The notes below the pieces were generated by a model. That model worked only from the letters and a program-made list of their open reading frames with translations, did no database searches and was not told the origin of the DNA. The translations under genes were made by a program, and so were the position numbers. A stretch of DNA of 64,000 nucleotides from Monocercomonoides exilis (Eukaryota; Preaxostyla; Oxymonadida; Polymastigidae), in contig LSRY02000016.1 in the NCBI GenBank assembly GCA_001643675.2, positions 558,001-622,000 on the forward strand, in the 5' to 3' direction. Below are positions 1-10,649 of the stretch, piece after piece (position 1 is the first letter of the stretch; every line of letters begins with the position of its first letter).

Positions 1-1
1 T

Positions 2-454
2 GACAAATTTGCTATAAAAAATGATTCATTTACTGATTATGATAATGTCGTTCTAAACCAATTAGGTGATTCAACAGCGATGTTTGAATACATTGCTGAT
101 GCGATGAAAAACTCCTCATCACCCAAAGTCAAAGGTGCAGCAAAGCACATCTGGAACTCTTTTATTCAGCCTTATCAGATTGCACAAGAATCAGGAATGG
201 ACGACGGAGCATACAACACAATTCACATTGACCCTGAAACGCCTTTTCAGATTATGAACTCTTTCGAGGCCAATTACATCTCAAGTGGAAATGAAATGTC
301 TGGCTCTGCTAATCTTCTGGCACAAAAAAGTCTCGAAGAAGAGATGGAAATGAAAAAAGCGCAGGAAGCAGCAGAAGCAATGCTGAATGAGTATGCTGCT
401 GACAATGCAAATGACGATCCAGATCTGCTTCAGTATCAAATGGACATTGAGTAA
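2..454 (+). CDS. 3' end of an unrecognised protein, possibly RGS-like
   Basis: The reading frame is open from base 2 to a TAA at 452-454, so the window holds only the last 150 residues of a gene that begins upstream. An ATG at 80 is internal, because the frame is open before it. The segment with AAKHIWNSFIQPYQ followed by NTIHIDPETPFQIMNSF has the shape of the middle of an RGS domain (a helix ending in a 'y..fi', then a short 'iNid..t...i' stretch). No canonical RGS signature is complete, so this is only a suggestion. The C-terminal 50 residues are an acidic Glu/Ala/Met-rich helix, probably coiled coil. There is nothing else to fix a function. Confidence 0.6.
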   Translation, partial: DKFAIKNDSFTDYDNVVLNQLGDSTAMFEYIADAMKNSSSPKVKGAAKHIWNSFIQPYQIAQESGMDDGAYNTIHIDPETPFQIMNSFEANYISSGNEMSGSANLLAQKSLEEEMEMKKAQEAAEAMLNEYAADNANDDPDLLQYQMDIE

Positions 455-1248
455 ACTCAGATAGAATCTCAAGATTTTAGTGAAATCAGCACAATTCACG
501 CTCACATTCCATATTGAGTTTTATCTAAAACATTTCGCTCACTTCATTTGTTTTGTTGTTTTTCTCATTTTTTTTCCTTTTAATTGATAAACATGGAAGA
601 CTTCGCAAGCAGGAAGGTCATATTGTGTTTACATTTTGTCTGGGTTGAAAAGTTTTCAAGTCGTATGAAAATCGAAGGAAAAAATCTATTAAATTGCGTT
701 AATTGTTGTGTAATATCAAAGGAACATGAAATAAAAAAAGTGAATTTTCCGTTTTTGTTTCATGTTTAATGAACATCGATCAATTAGTTTTTTAATAAAG
801 AACATTAGTCAATATCTCAAAAAATGATATTTTGTTTTTCGCTTCAATTGATAAAAATATGATTTTTTGATAACAAAAAATTTTCAGATGTTTGCCTCTT
901 TTTTTCCAAATAATCTTTTCAAAAATATTCCTTTTTTGCACGCAATTATTTTTTCTTTTTGTTTGTATGTAACAAAAACATTGAAAGGAAACAAAATGAT
1001 TCCAAACGAAAAGCAAAAAAACGGAAACATAACAAGCAAGAAAATGTGCTGTTTCGGTTTTCGAAAAGTTAAATTTAATTGAAAATGAAAGACTAATAAT
1101 ATGAATAGTTTATTATTTTGCGGTTAATTTTATAAAATGCAAACCTTCTTTTTTTGTTCATTTTGAAGGCTTTCTAAAGACAATCTCATTAACAGCTTTC
1201 TCTCCAAATATTCTAAAAATTCATTTCACAAATGTTTAAATACATAAA
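455..1248. other. Intergenic, nothing recognised
   Basis: This is AT-rich DNA between the end of the first gene and the 3' end of the RFT1 gene on the other strand (convergent). Short frames on both strands are rich in Phe, Asn and Lys, as expected of T-rich noncoding DNA, and resemble nothing I know. Confidence 0.5.
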
Positions 1249-3307
1249 TTATAAGAATGCATACAATACAAATAGATAGCCTATTCCAAGCAATCCTGCA
1301 AATCCAACATAAATCGCTTCTCTTTTAAAGGGCAGAAGAGCGTCGTGTGGAAAACTAACAATAGTTCCGTCCATTGTTGATTGCTTTATCAAGAATTTCT
1401 TCAATGAGTAGATTAAAAATGCAGACAAGATCAAGTAAGCGATAACTTTAATCGAAGGAATTGCTCTTCTGATAGCAAAAGAATTTTGATTAGCTTTTCC
1501 TTTAGCACTGTTTTGATTCAAAGATGCTTTCAAAACAAAAGATGCAATTATAATTCTCGTTGTAAAATTGATTATCGAAGCATAAATAAATCCCCTCGAA
1601 CCAAATTTAGTTCCCAGCAGCATACACACCCCGATGTACATCACTGAAGCACCAGCCATAATTGTGTTGTTTATGTGCATAAGCGAAGAAGAAGAAACAG
1701 CTCGTACAAGTGCTTCAAACACACCATTCAGCGCCAGAAGAGGAAGTGAAGAGAGGAACAAGAAACACAAAAGTGAAGTCTCTTCTTTCATCCATTTGCG
1801 TCCCATTGAGACATAAATCATTTCAGAAGATATCGAGGCAGCAAACGGGAAAAACAAGGCTCCAATCAAAAATGCCAGCTTTATGCTTGTTTCTGCAATA
1901 TCAACAACAGCTTTCGAAATTGAAGCAGAGTCATTTTTGGAGGGCATTTCTTTTGATTTCTTTTGTTTGCCTTTAGATTTTTGACTTTGTTGTTCATTTT
2001 CTGAACCTGTAGATTCCTTCTGAGCACTTTTTCCAGATTTTTGTGAAAGTGCAGAGCTTGCAGCCTCAAAGACTCTCTGCTCCATTGGTGCAAGAAACAC
2101 CATTGCAAACAATGTTCTGAGACGCTGTGCTTGAGACAGTACTCCTGCATCGTGGAGCGTGAGGACACGGCTAATCACTGCCCCTTCGCCAAATCCAAGC
2201 ACAAACCTACAAAGTGCATCGACAACAATTCCCTTCAGATCGCTCTTTGTAATGAAATTGAGTGCGGCTCGGAATTCAGAAAATGACGAAGACGATGAAC
2301 CTCTAAAAGAAAGTTGTATTAAATCCATTGCTGACGTTATTGGTAGTTCTTAGAATGTAATTCATTATAAATTCGAAAATTTCATAAGAGATAAGTTAAA
2401 CGAAATAATGTTAGGTCTCTTTCAAAAAAAAGAAGCATACTTTCAATTTTGTGTTGTTTTGCTTTGTTTATTTGCCACTGCGTCATAGCAACGAGAAGAA
2501 GCATGCTTATAACAGAACACATGAAATGAGCTGATGCCAAAACAACAGAATCGTTTTCATTCCCTTTAACCATTATAGCACTAATTGCGCTTCTTGATAT
2601 CTGCGAAACTCCTTCAGCAAGCAAAATGTTCCAAATAAAATTGAAGTTTTGTGCAAATGAGTAGAATGGCTCCGCAAAAAGATCTATAAGTGATGCGAAT
2701 ACTAGCAAATTTTTAAAAATAAAAATTTTTGAAGAGAAAAGAAATAAATTTTTTTGTATTTGCAAACAATAATAATTATCAACGTGAGAATTCGAAATCT
2801 GTTTCAGTGATGGGGGTCTGAGAAATCCATACCAGACTTTTTTCAAATAGAAAGAATGAAACATCCATCAAAAACTCAAAGCACACTGGCAATGAAAAAA
2901 CTAAAAAGAATTGCACCAATAAAATATATCAACTGTATGACGGTTTTAAATGAAATGTTAGTTGAAGAATTGCTACTTTTCAGAACTCAGACGTTATAAA
3001 AAAATAAGTTTAAATGAACCTCATCAATCTATTTCGCAAAATAAATGTCCTAATTGGTTCCAGAACAAGTGCAGAAACAGCGTATGTTGACATTTCCAGA
3101 GAAGAAATTATCTTATTACCAGGAATACATGTTTAAATAATATTTTAAAATAATATCTGATTGCAATTGAAAATAGCAAACTCCGAAAATTGATGGTTCT
3201 ACTATTCTCACAACATAAAAATTTAAAAGGAATGAAATTCCCTTTGTAAATAGTTTGTTGATTGACGAAACAGTAACTGCTTTGAAAAGATTTGCCTTGT
3301 TGTTCAT
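1249..3307 (-). CDS. RFT1: RFT1 family, Man5GlcNAc2-PP-dolichol translocation protein
   Basis: I propose six exons: 3307-3182, 3111-3020, 2975-2887, 2836-2768, 2701-2441 and 2300-1249. They join in frame to 562 residues, close to the usual 530-560 of the family. RFT1 is a multi-spanning ER membrane protein needed for lipid-linked oligosaccharide to reach the lumenal stage of N-glycan assembly; whether it is the flippase itself is debated. Seen in the sequence: an N-terminal TM pair ending EPSIFG, a degenerate SREA.R motif read here as VLEPIRTFILR, and the signature ASLIDLFAEPFYSFAQ followed by ILLAEGVSQISR, which is diagnostic of RFT1. The hydrophobic C-terminal half matches too. A Lys/Gln/Ser-rich insert of about 60 residues sits in a loop of the last exon. 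The start ATG at 3307 precedes the conserved LFKA segment directly. The 140-nt last intron is the longest. Confidence 0.9.
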
Positions 3308-3827
3308 AATTATTATGGTTTTTTGAATAGTTTTTTCATTTGAACAAATTAAAAAAATTAAATAACCAAAAAATGTTTTATATAGAAATGTTCGAAATAG
3401 AAGAGAAGATGTTTATTACAAATCAAAATTTATCGATTAGTGAAGAAAAAGGAAAATAAATAAATAATAAGATCTTGATAATAAATAAAAAACACTTCAT
3501 AATGTTGTGATAGATGAACAGTGTGTTGATTAGTGTAATGTCTTAACAATTTATGTGGAATAAAAACGAGTAGTCATTTTCAAAGCTTTTGTTGAAGAAA
3601 AACAAACTCGTTTTTCAAATCATTTCACCATAAATAATTCTATATCGGAAAACTAAAATTCAACATCGAATATTCTTCATCATAAAAAATTTTTTTCAAA
3701 ATTCACATTCATTTCAGTTTCTTTTTTTTCAGTAAATTATCCGTGAAATTTATCTATTTCAATCAGAAAATAGTATTTTTGATGTTGTGGAAAATACGGT
3801 CTTTCTTGTTTTTTTTTTCACAAGGCA

Positions 3828-4100
3828 TTGAAAAGTTGTTTCACTCATAACTTTATTTCACTTTTTCAGATTTCAAAATTGATTTGATTTTAATATCAGC
3901 ACCTAGGCATCACTGAAATCAAAACATGAAGTTTTTCAACATTTCACGAAATTAAAAAATGGACTCATTTTTATTGTGTTTTTTGATCTCAAAAAGTCAA
4001 TGAAAAGTGCATTGTTTTTCACTGAAAATGATTGAAGTTAAATGTTTTGCCCCCATATGAGGAAAATATTCAAATTTCATTTTCGCTTGAAAATCAAATA
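3828..4100 (+). repeat. Diverged direct repeat, copy 1
   Basis: This aligns collinearly by eye with 4338-4605. Shared landmarks in order are 'ttgtttcactcataac', 'tcagatttcaaaa', 'tttgattttaatat', 'gaagtttt', a 'tttgatctcaaaaag' block, 'tgaagttaaatgttttgcc' and 'catatgaggaaaatatt', with many substitutions and small indels. It is not low complexity alone, because the order and spacing of the landmarks are kept over about 260 bp. Confidence 0.65.
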
Positions 4101-4337
4101 CAAGAAAATTTTCTTTATATTTAGACCTATCCTATGATTATTCATATTTTTCTTCAACAAATTTCAAACTCATAAGACAAAAATTGAAAATGTTTTCGGG
4201 TTTGTTATTTGTTCAATGACTAAGATAACTATCTTTTCAGGTATTTGATGAACACTTTGCAGACTGTGATTAAAAAATAAGAAAATTATATATATGGGGG
4301 AAAAAATAGACTTTCAAGGTTTTTATGCACAAAGTTC

Positions 4338-4605
4338 GAAAAAATTGTTTCACTTATAACATTTTTAAACTTTCTCAGATTTCAAAAACAATTTGATTTT
4401 CATATATGTTAACAAACATCATTGTAATAAAACATTAAGTTTTGTGACATCACAGGTATTTCAAAAAATTAACCCATTTTTTCCAAAGTATTTGATCACA
4501 AAAAGATCATCTTTGATGCTAAATTTTTTAATGATAATGCCTGAAGTGAAATATTTTGTCCCATATGAAATACATTTTTTTCTTTTCGCCTTTCCCCCCC
4601 ACCTT
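4338..4605 (+). repeat. Diverged direct repeat, copy 2
   Basis: This is the second copy, about 510 bp downstream of the first. Landmarks are 'ttgtttcacttataac', 'tcagatttcaaaaa', 'tttgattttcatat', 'taagttttg', 'tttgatcacaaaaag', 'tgaagtgaaatattttgtcc' and 'catatgaaatac'. Divergence looks high, so the duplication is old. It carries no recognisable coding capacity. Confidence 0.65.
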
Positions 4606-4987
4606 ATTAACATGTTTATTTCCACTCAATAACGATATTATCCTTATTTTCATTTTTCTTTCTTTCTTTTTAGAAATGGGAACTGATGAATGAAATCGCA
4701 ATTACGTTTGAATTCGTTTGAAAGTTTTTCTTATTTTTGTTGAAAATTAAAAAATTTTTGAAATAGAATAATTTTTGGTATAAAATCATCCAAAAAATAA
4801 AAAATATAAAGCAAGATAATTTCAATCATTATCATCCATCAAATTTTAACAAAATTCAATCAAATACAATTAAAACATATTTTCATTTTAAAAAGATGCT
4901 CACGAAAAACTAAAAAAAAAGGTATTCAATTCATTCAAAATTTCATCACCTCAGAAAGGGTATTGATAATCATGATGAATGATCCAA

Positions 4988-6526
4988 TCATTGAATATGA
5001 ACAAACTCGCACTTTTCTCCATGTTTACACCAATGATGCTTCGAAAAGAATACACACACCCCTCGCTTGCGCTTCGAAGCACATTCCCCATCGCCTGATT
5101 TGATTAAAGGTGGAGGGCCGATAAATATTTCCGAGGCTCGAAAGTTTGATGATGCATGCCGATCAAAAACTACACGAAAATATGCACGCGCCCCAGGCTT
5201 TATAAGAGATTGCTCTTCTGGATCAACAATAGATGTGTCAAGATAGACATTTGATGGAAACGATCTTGAGGCTATCCATGCACTGTGGGACTGAAGATTA
5301 ATATTTGCAAGCAAATATCCTTCATAATGCGTTGGCAAAGGAAGCTGTGGAGTCGGAGGTGATTGCAATTCACTCGATTGCAACTTAGAAGGAAATGAAG
5401 CATCACATGCAGATGATGTCTCCAATTCTTTTTGCGATTTAATAGAGGCCCCAAATGAAGAAGGAGTAACATTTCTATGAAGCCTTGTATCTTGTGAATA
5501 ATATGGTAATGATTCTTGAAAAGCTTTGTATTGCTCTTGTTGAAATGGAAAAGCGAAAAAATTCAGAGAATTCGGAGGCAACATGGTGGCAAGCATTGTC
5601 TGAGTTGCTGTAGAAGTTGTATTCCAAGTTGAAGAATCACCAACAGCAGCATCTGCTGTCTGGGATTGTGAAAGCTGCTGAGCTTGCATGTCTACGGTTT
5701 GTGTGCTTGCTGTTTGTTGTTGTTGCTGCTGTTGTTGTGTTTGAGAAAATACATCTTTTTTGGTTTGCAATTCTGCAGACATGTAAAAGGGGTCAAAAAG
5801 GTTAAAATTGAAAAAAGAAAAAGGTGAAGAAGAGATTGCAGGAAGAGATTGTGAATTGAATGAAACATCATTTTGTAGATTTTCAATTGGGTGCAATCGC
5901 TTAACTGTTTGAGTTGACGTGTCAGACATCTCTGGCAATAAACATGACAAACTATCTGTCGATGTTTCAATAGAGACGTGCTCTTTTTGAGAATTTTCTT
6001 TATGACTTTCTGATTTATGTTCTGGAGCATGAACGCTCATCTGGGAAATTTGGATATTCAATGGAGGAAGTCCGCAATTAGTTATGTTAGATAAATGATT
6101 TCTACGGAGGCAATTTGGAGAAGTCGATAGTGCAGTATTAGTCCAAACATTTGATCGAGTGCCACATCCCACATCTGTTTTATCTTGTGTTTCAGAACGA
6201 AATTGAAATGAAGAAATAGAAGTCAATACTTTCGTATGTGGCTGTGTTGGGGCCAGAGATGATTGCGCCAGAGTCGTATCATCTCCACTCAATTTTGCGC
6301 TCAAAGAAACTTCGCTCAACAAATCGTCTTCAGTGCTATCGAAATATGATGAATTATCGTCTGATGATGATAATTCATCATCATCATTGCTTTTCGCATT
6401 GTCTAATTGATCATCCGAAAAAGAGTCATCATCTAATTCTGCTTTTTCTTCTTTTATATTTTCTTTTTGCATTTTATTGTTTATTTCATCATGATTTTGA
6501 GGTAAATCTTGTGAAGAGTTATCCAT
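4988..6526 (-). CDS. CCCH zinc-finger protein with OB-like segment and TQT motifs
   Basis: A single exon of 512 residues from ATG at 6526. The C-terminus carries a CCCH zinc finger, C491-x8-C500-x5-C506-x3-H510, the class that usually binds single-stranded RNA, preceded by a basic KRKRG. Residues about 401-470 (pattern G-[YL]-L..AWI....F...VYLD...L..GARAYFRVVFD...A..I) look like a degenerate cold-shock/OB fold, which would also suit RNA binding; that is inference. The first 100 residues are acidic and Ser-rich. The middle is disordered and Gln-rich, and contains TQT at 205-207, 275-277 and 308-310 with an SQT at 261-263, the core of motifs bound by dynein light chain LC8. The most likely role is a cytoplasmic or nuclear RNA-binding regulator. 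No ortholog is recognised. The 180-bp gap to the next gene is shared with a divergent neighbour. Confidence 0.75.
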   Translation of the reverse strand: MDNSSQDLPQNHDEINNKMQKENIKEEKAELDDDSFSDDQLDNAKSNDDDELSSSDDNSSYFDSTEDDLLSEVSLSAKLSGDDTTLAQSSLAPTQPHTKVLTSISSFQFRSETQDKTDVGCGTRSNVWTNTALSTSPNCLRRNHLSNITNCGLPPLNIQISQMSVHAPEHKSESHKENSQKEHVSIETSTDSLSCLLPEMSDTSTQTVKRLHPIENLQNDVSFNSQSLPAISSSPFSFFNFNLFDPFYMSAELQTKKDVFSQTQQQQQQQQTASTQTVDMQAQQLSQSQTADAAVGDSSTWNTTSTATQTMLATMLPPNSLNFFAFPFQQEQYKAFQESLPYYSQDTRLHRNVTPSSFGASIKSQKELETSSACDASFPSKLQSSELQSPPTPQLPLPTHYEGYLLANINLQSHSAWIASRSFPSNVYLDTSIVDPEEQSLIKPGARAYFRVVFDRHASSNFRASEIFIGPPPLIKSGDGECASKRKRGVCVFFSKHHWCKHGEKCEFVHIQ

Positions 6527-6706
6527 TAGAAATGTAATATATCTTTACTTACAATGCAAAAATGATATTCGTATCCTCTTGATATAATGACAGAAAAAAA
6601 AGCTACTTAATAACTGGAATATTCAATTTGATTGTAGCTATTTTATGTGAAAAATTCACAAAGTTGAAATTTTTAGATCACTCTAAATATATATTATTTT
6701 TTATAA
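6527..6706. promoter_or_regulatory. Short divergent promoter region, CCCH gene and CFAP20DC-like gene
   Basis: Only 180 bp separate the two start codons (6526 minus, 6707 plus), so both promoters must lie here. The DNA is AT-rich, with runs of A and the AT-rich block 'taaatatatattattttttataaatg' split just before the plus-strand start. No specific factor site can be claimed. Confidence 0.45.
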
Positions 6707-9700
6707 ATGAGTAGAATTAAACAAAATTTTACTTCATTTCAGTCAGGGCCATTCGTGGAAATATTTTCTGCCCACGGAAGCAATCCTGAGGCGGGTTGGT
6801 ACATCATTTTTGGATTTGCAAACACATCATGACTTTTTCTTTCAGGATGTAAAATAAGTGGTTCTGTCAAACGTATTTTTGATTCGCAAGCGAAAGGATT
6901 TGTATTTACATGTAACCCTACAACAGGCAAAATGACCTTTCCGAAATTAGATTCTTCTTCTTGTTTGTGAAATTATTCTTTGATTTTTTTAGACTTTTAA
7001 AATATAATGACTTTTGCAAAATATCTTTTCAAAAGTGCAAATATCTCAGCAATTCCTTGTCTTTCAAATATTTTTACCGATTTCTTCATCCTTTAACTTT
7101 CTTCTTAGGTTTCCGATGATACAAATTACTTTGTTATTAACATTTTTCATTTTTATAGTGTCCAGGACGTGAAAAAGACAAAACGACGTTTGCTATTTTC
7201 AACAGCATTTAAGTCAATAGAGTCAAATCCGCTACATGCTCAAATTCCATTGATTAATCTCCATCGAGGAGAGGTTTGATTTTTATTAATCTATCTATCA
7301 ACAATCATTTTGAGTATAGTGGATGAATCTGTGTTTTGATGTGGATAACTATGTAAAATATCTTTTTCACGAGTCGTTTATGTCATTGGATCGAATCGAA
7401 ATGTCTCCATCTTTTTCAATTCGACGCATATTCACACTTCGTCGGTGCCCACCTGGAACGATTGATGATGGCTGTATGCATCACTTTCAATCATTTTTTA
7501 GAAGAAACATTAAAACTTCAATTGCTTGCTTTTATATTGCTTTTGGACTTTTTTTTTTGAAACACAATCTGTTGACGGAAAGCAAATTGCGGGTATCTTC
7601 CTCCAGGTGTCACCATGTCTGATCCAATTCCTTCTTCGTGCTCATTTCCTGTCACAGTTCGTGCATCAACGCAGATTTACTGGGCAGAAAAAACCGAATA
7701 CCTGTTGTCTGCAGCAAGCATCCCAACAGGATCTTCCTTTTCAGCCACTTCAACTCTTGCTTCATCTTCTGCTTCATCATCAACACATCCTTCATCTCAA
7801 CGACTAAGTTTGCATAATTTTTTAATCTTTTTAATTTATTCACTTTTATCTATTGATTAAATATATGTTGTATTTTCTATTTCTGCTCTTCAATATTGCA
7901 TTGCTCAGCACCTCCACGCTCTTCACATGTCATTTCAGCTGCGCCAAAAGTGCCACAACAAATACATCCACCTCCACAACACGCTTCTCGTATTCCTTCT
8001 TCATCTCAAAAGAAAGTGAGCATAATTGCTCCTCCTTCTTCAGCACGTCCGAAGCAGTCGGCTTCTCAAAGAGCTGCTTCAGAACCGAAATTGCTGGTGA
8101 GGAATAATTCTTCTCATTCAATCGCTTCTTCTTCTGCATCATCATCATCATCAAAACAAACTCCTTCAACATCTTCATCACAACCCCCACGACAACAATC
8201 ACCATCCCTTGCTCCGTCTTCTCTTCCATCAAAGCCTTTATCTTCTCCTTCTTCAGCTTCCTCCTCTACTTCTTCTTCAACACGATTGCATCAGAATCAA
8301 TCTTCACAGCCACTTCATTCATCTTCTTCAATTCCAGCTGAACAACGTCCCAATTCCTCCCAAAGAAAGGATTCGCTCTCTTCTCAGAAAGAGAATCCAG
8401 CCAATGAAAGCTCATCATCAAATTCGCTTACAGGCAATTTGAATGAGTGGACAACACAAATTTCAGAGGATGGGAGTGAAATTGTCATAACCATTGGACA
8501 GGAAGAGCCAGAAGTGCAACAGAGCTGCGACGAATTTGCTGATGTATCAGATCTTCAGGAAAAAGGAGAAGATTCAATTTTGGATCAAAGCTGCATGAAA
8601 AGTGAAGGCTCTGCAAAAGCCAAAGAAAGCAAAAGTGGATCAGATGAGAATGAGAATGAGAATGAGAATGAAAGTATTGACAATGCCAGCAATGAGGATG
8701 ATGAAGGTGATGGAGATGGAGATGGAGACGATGACGGAGGAGATGACAGCGATTCAGACGATGATCCAGATGCCTCTTTCCATCCATCCTATCCTCCTCC
8801 CAAGTCAGCTGGCTCTGTTTCGTTTGCTCGCCCATCTTCTTCTTCATTGGCCTCTTATTCCCCAGCTAACAATTCCAACCTGGGCTTTTCTGTCTCATCT
8901 TCTCCAATTCCTTCCCCACTGTTGGCAGACGGAAGCAGCGCCAACAGTTTGGAGATCGGATCTTCATTCAGCGCAGACACTGCAGAGCATCCACTGTCTC
9001 TTCTGAGCGATCCGTTCCTGCGTGCTACAAGCAGCGGAGGGCTGGCGGCAGAAGTGGAGGAAGCGCTACTGGAGGCGTCGAGGCTGCTGAAGTCTCGCTA
9101 TCCATCTACTCCACTCGCAGCTTCATCGTCACTGCAGGCACCACTGGATGGGAATTCGAACGATGGAAAGGGGGAAGAAGGAGAAAGAACAGGAAGTTTG
9201 AGAGGGGATAGAGAAAAGACAGGAGAGAGACCTAATTCGAGAATGCTGAGGAGGAAGAGCTGGGTGATGGATGGGACTGAGCTGAGGGAAGGGGAGATGA
9301 GCACTTTGAGAGAAAGAGACGGAGCAGAGGAAGAGAACGAAGAGGAAGACGATGACGAAGAGGAAGGAGACGACGACGATGAAGATGATGACGACAATGA
9401 AGAGGATGAAGGTGATGATGGAGAAAAGAACAATAGCTTTAATGATTCATGCGAAGTTGCAAGAGTTAAATGCAAAGAAAGTGATGCAACTGATGGAGAC
9501 GGAGAAATTAAAGATGAAAAAGCAATCGAAGAAGCAGAAAGAGAAGAAAATTATGAGAATAATAATGTTCAGAATGGCACCGAAGAAAGCTCAGAATTGT
9601 ATGTTTAATTTTTGCTTTCAGAAAAATGTTAACAATATTTTTTTTTCATTATGATAATTATGCTTTATTGTTCAATATTATACACATGATAGGAGCCTAT

Positions 9701-10509
9701 CCTTGCTTGAGGTTTGCTATTCATTTTTTTCTTTGAAAACTTAACTTTCAAAAAATTTTTTATCTGCCTTTTTTTTCCATTCAATTCCTTTGACCATGTA
9801 ATTCATCATTGCTGTTAACAATCAATCACTTATCTTTTTTTGAATTCCCATTCATTGGGCGCAGCGCAAAAAGGAGGAGTTGCGAAGGTTGGAAGAAGAA
9901 GCTGTTGCTCTTTATGGAACATCCATCCTCAACGAGACATCAGCCTCATCAGCTGAAGACAATGCTGCCAATGATGCATATGAACAGACACAGCATGAAG
10001 AAGGCAATGAAGGAAATATTTCATCTTCTCATGCAGATGAAGAAGGCTCCTGCGAAACACACCAACTCATTCAGACAATTGGTGCACAGACAGATAGACA
10101 GAGTCGTCCTCGCCACAATCTGCCTTCATTCAATGCAACAATTGCACATCTGCCTTCACTGAAACAGAAGCAGAACGATTCAATGGGAGTCACCACACAG
10201 CGGAGACACGACACTGCACCTGGACAGCCACGGAAAATGAAGTGGGTTGTTGGAGAAGGCCATCAAGTGAACAAAAGTGATGATGAGAAGCAGATGAATG
10301 ATAACACACAGAGAGGAGGCGAGGAAAACATTAACTCTGATGATCCATATCAGGAACAAGATTCGGGCGATGAAGAGAAGGGAGAAGACGATGAAGAAAT
10401 ATTATATGAAAACGAAGAACAAGATGATTTGGATAACGTCGAACTCCTTCGTGATCCTGAGACTGGACTTTTGTATGACGCAAAAACAGGGCAGTACTAT
10501 CAAGAATAA
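6707..10509 (+). CDS. CFAP20DC-like: CFAP20-domain (DUF667) protein, CFAP20DC-like
   Basis: Eight exons: 6707-6794, 6846-6962, 7036-7108, 7159-7273, 7320-7473, 7583-7807, 7909-9602 and 9865-10509, joining to 1036 residues. Residues about 10-180 form a CFA20 domain: FQSGPFVEIFSAHGSNP, then KRIFDSQAKGFVF, QQFLVFQIFLP, KRRLLFSTAFKSI, NPLHAQIPLINL, WMNLCFDV and RRIFTLR, in family order. The tight alignment fixed the tiny introns (46-109 nt). CFAP20 itself is a ciliary doublet inner-junction protein of about 190 residues; this long form with a disordered tail matches CFAP20DC (C3orf67) better than CFAP20 or WDR90. The rest is Ser-rich, then strongly acidic (Asp/Glu runs at 8.7 and 9.35 kb). The C-terminus LLYDAKTGQYYQE resembles an OCRE-like aromatic repeat. 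It implies a flagellated cell. The first ATG runs straight into the domain. Confidence 0.85.
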
Positions 10510-10649
10510 TATTTTTAAAATCCATTTCATATTTCTCAATCTTCATATCCATCATTTCGCTTTTTGTATTTTTTTTGTGTTATGATCAACAACCATAGTA
10601 TTTTCCGTTCATTTTTCGAGTTAATTTTTTCACATAACCGAGATTATTG

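Larger units (their letters stand above)
3308..4987. other. Gene-poor AT-rich stretch between divergent gene ends
   Basis: About 1.7 kb without a supportable gene lies between the RFT1 start and the 3' end of the CCCH gene, both on the minus strand. It holds a diverged direct repeat (listed separately). The 79-codon frame at 4393-4632 lies inside one repeat copy, has no counterpart in the other copy and is Phe/Lys-rich, so I do not call it a gene. Confidence 0.5.

Noticed and set aside
4393-4632. A 79-codon frame between RFT1 and the CCCH gene.
   Set aside because: It is not kept in the other copy of the direct repeat and looks like T-rich noncoding DNA.
9098-9475. Antisense Ser-rich frame in the CFAP20DC-like gene.
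   Set aside because: Complement of an Asp/Glu-rich coding tract; the sense strand is supported by the spliced gene.
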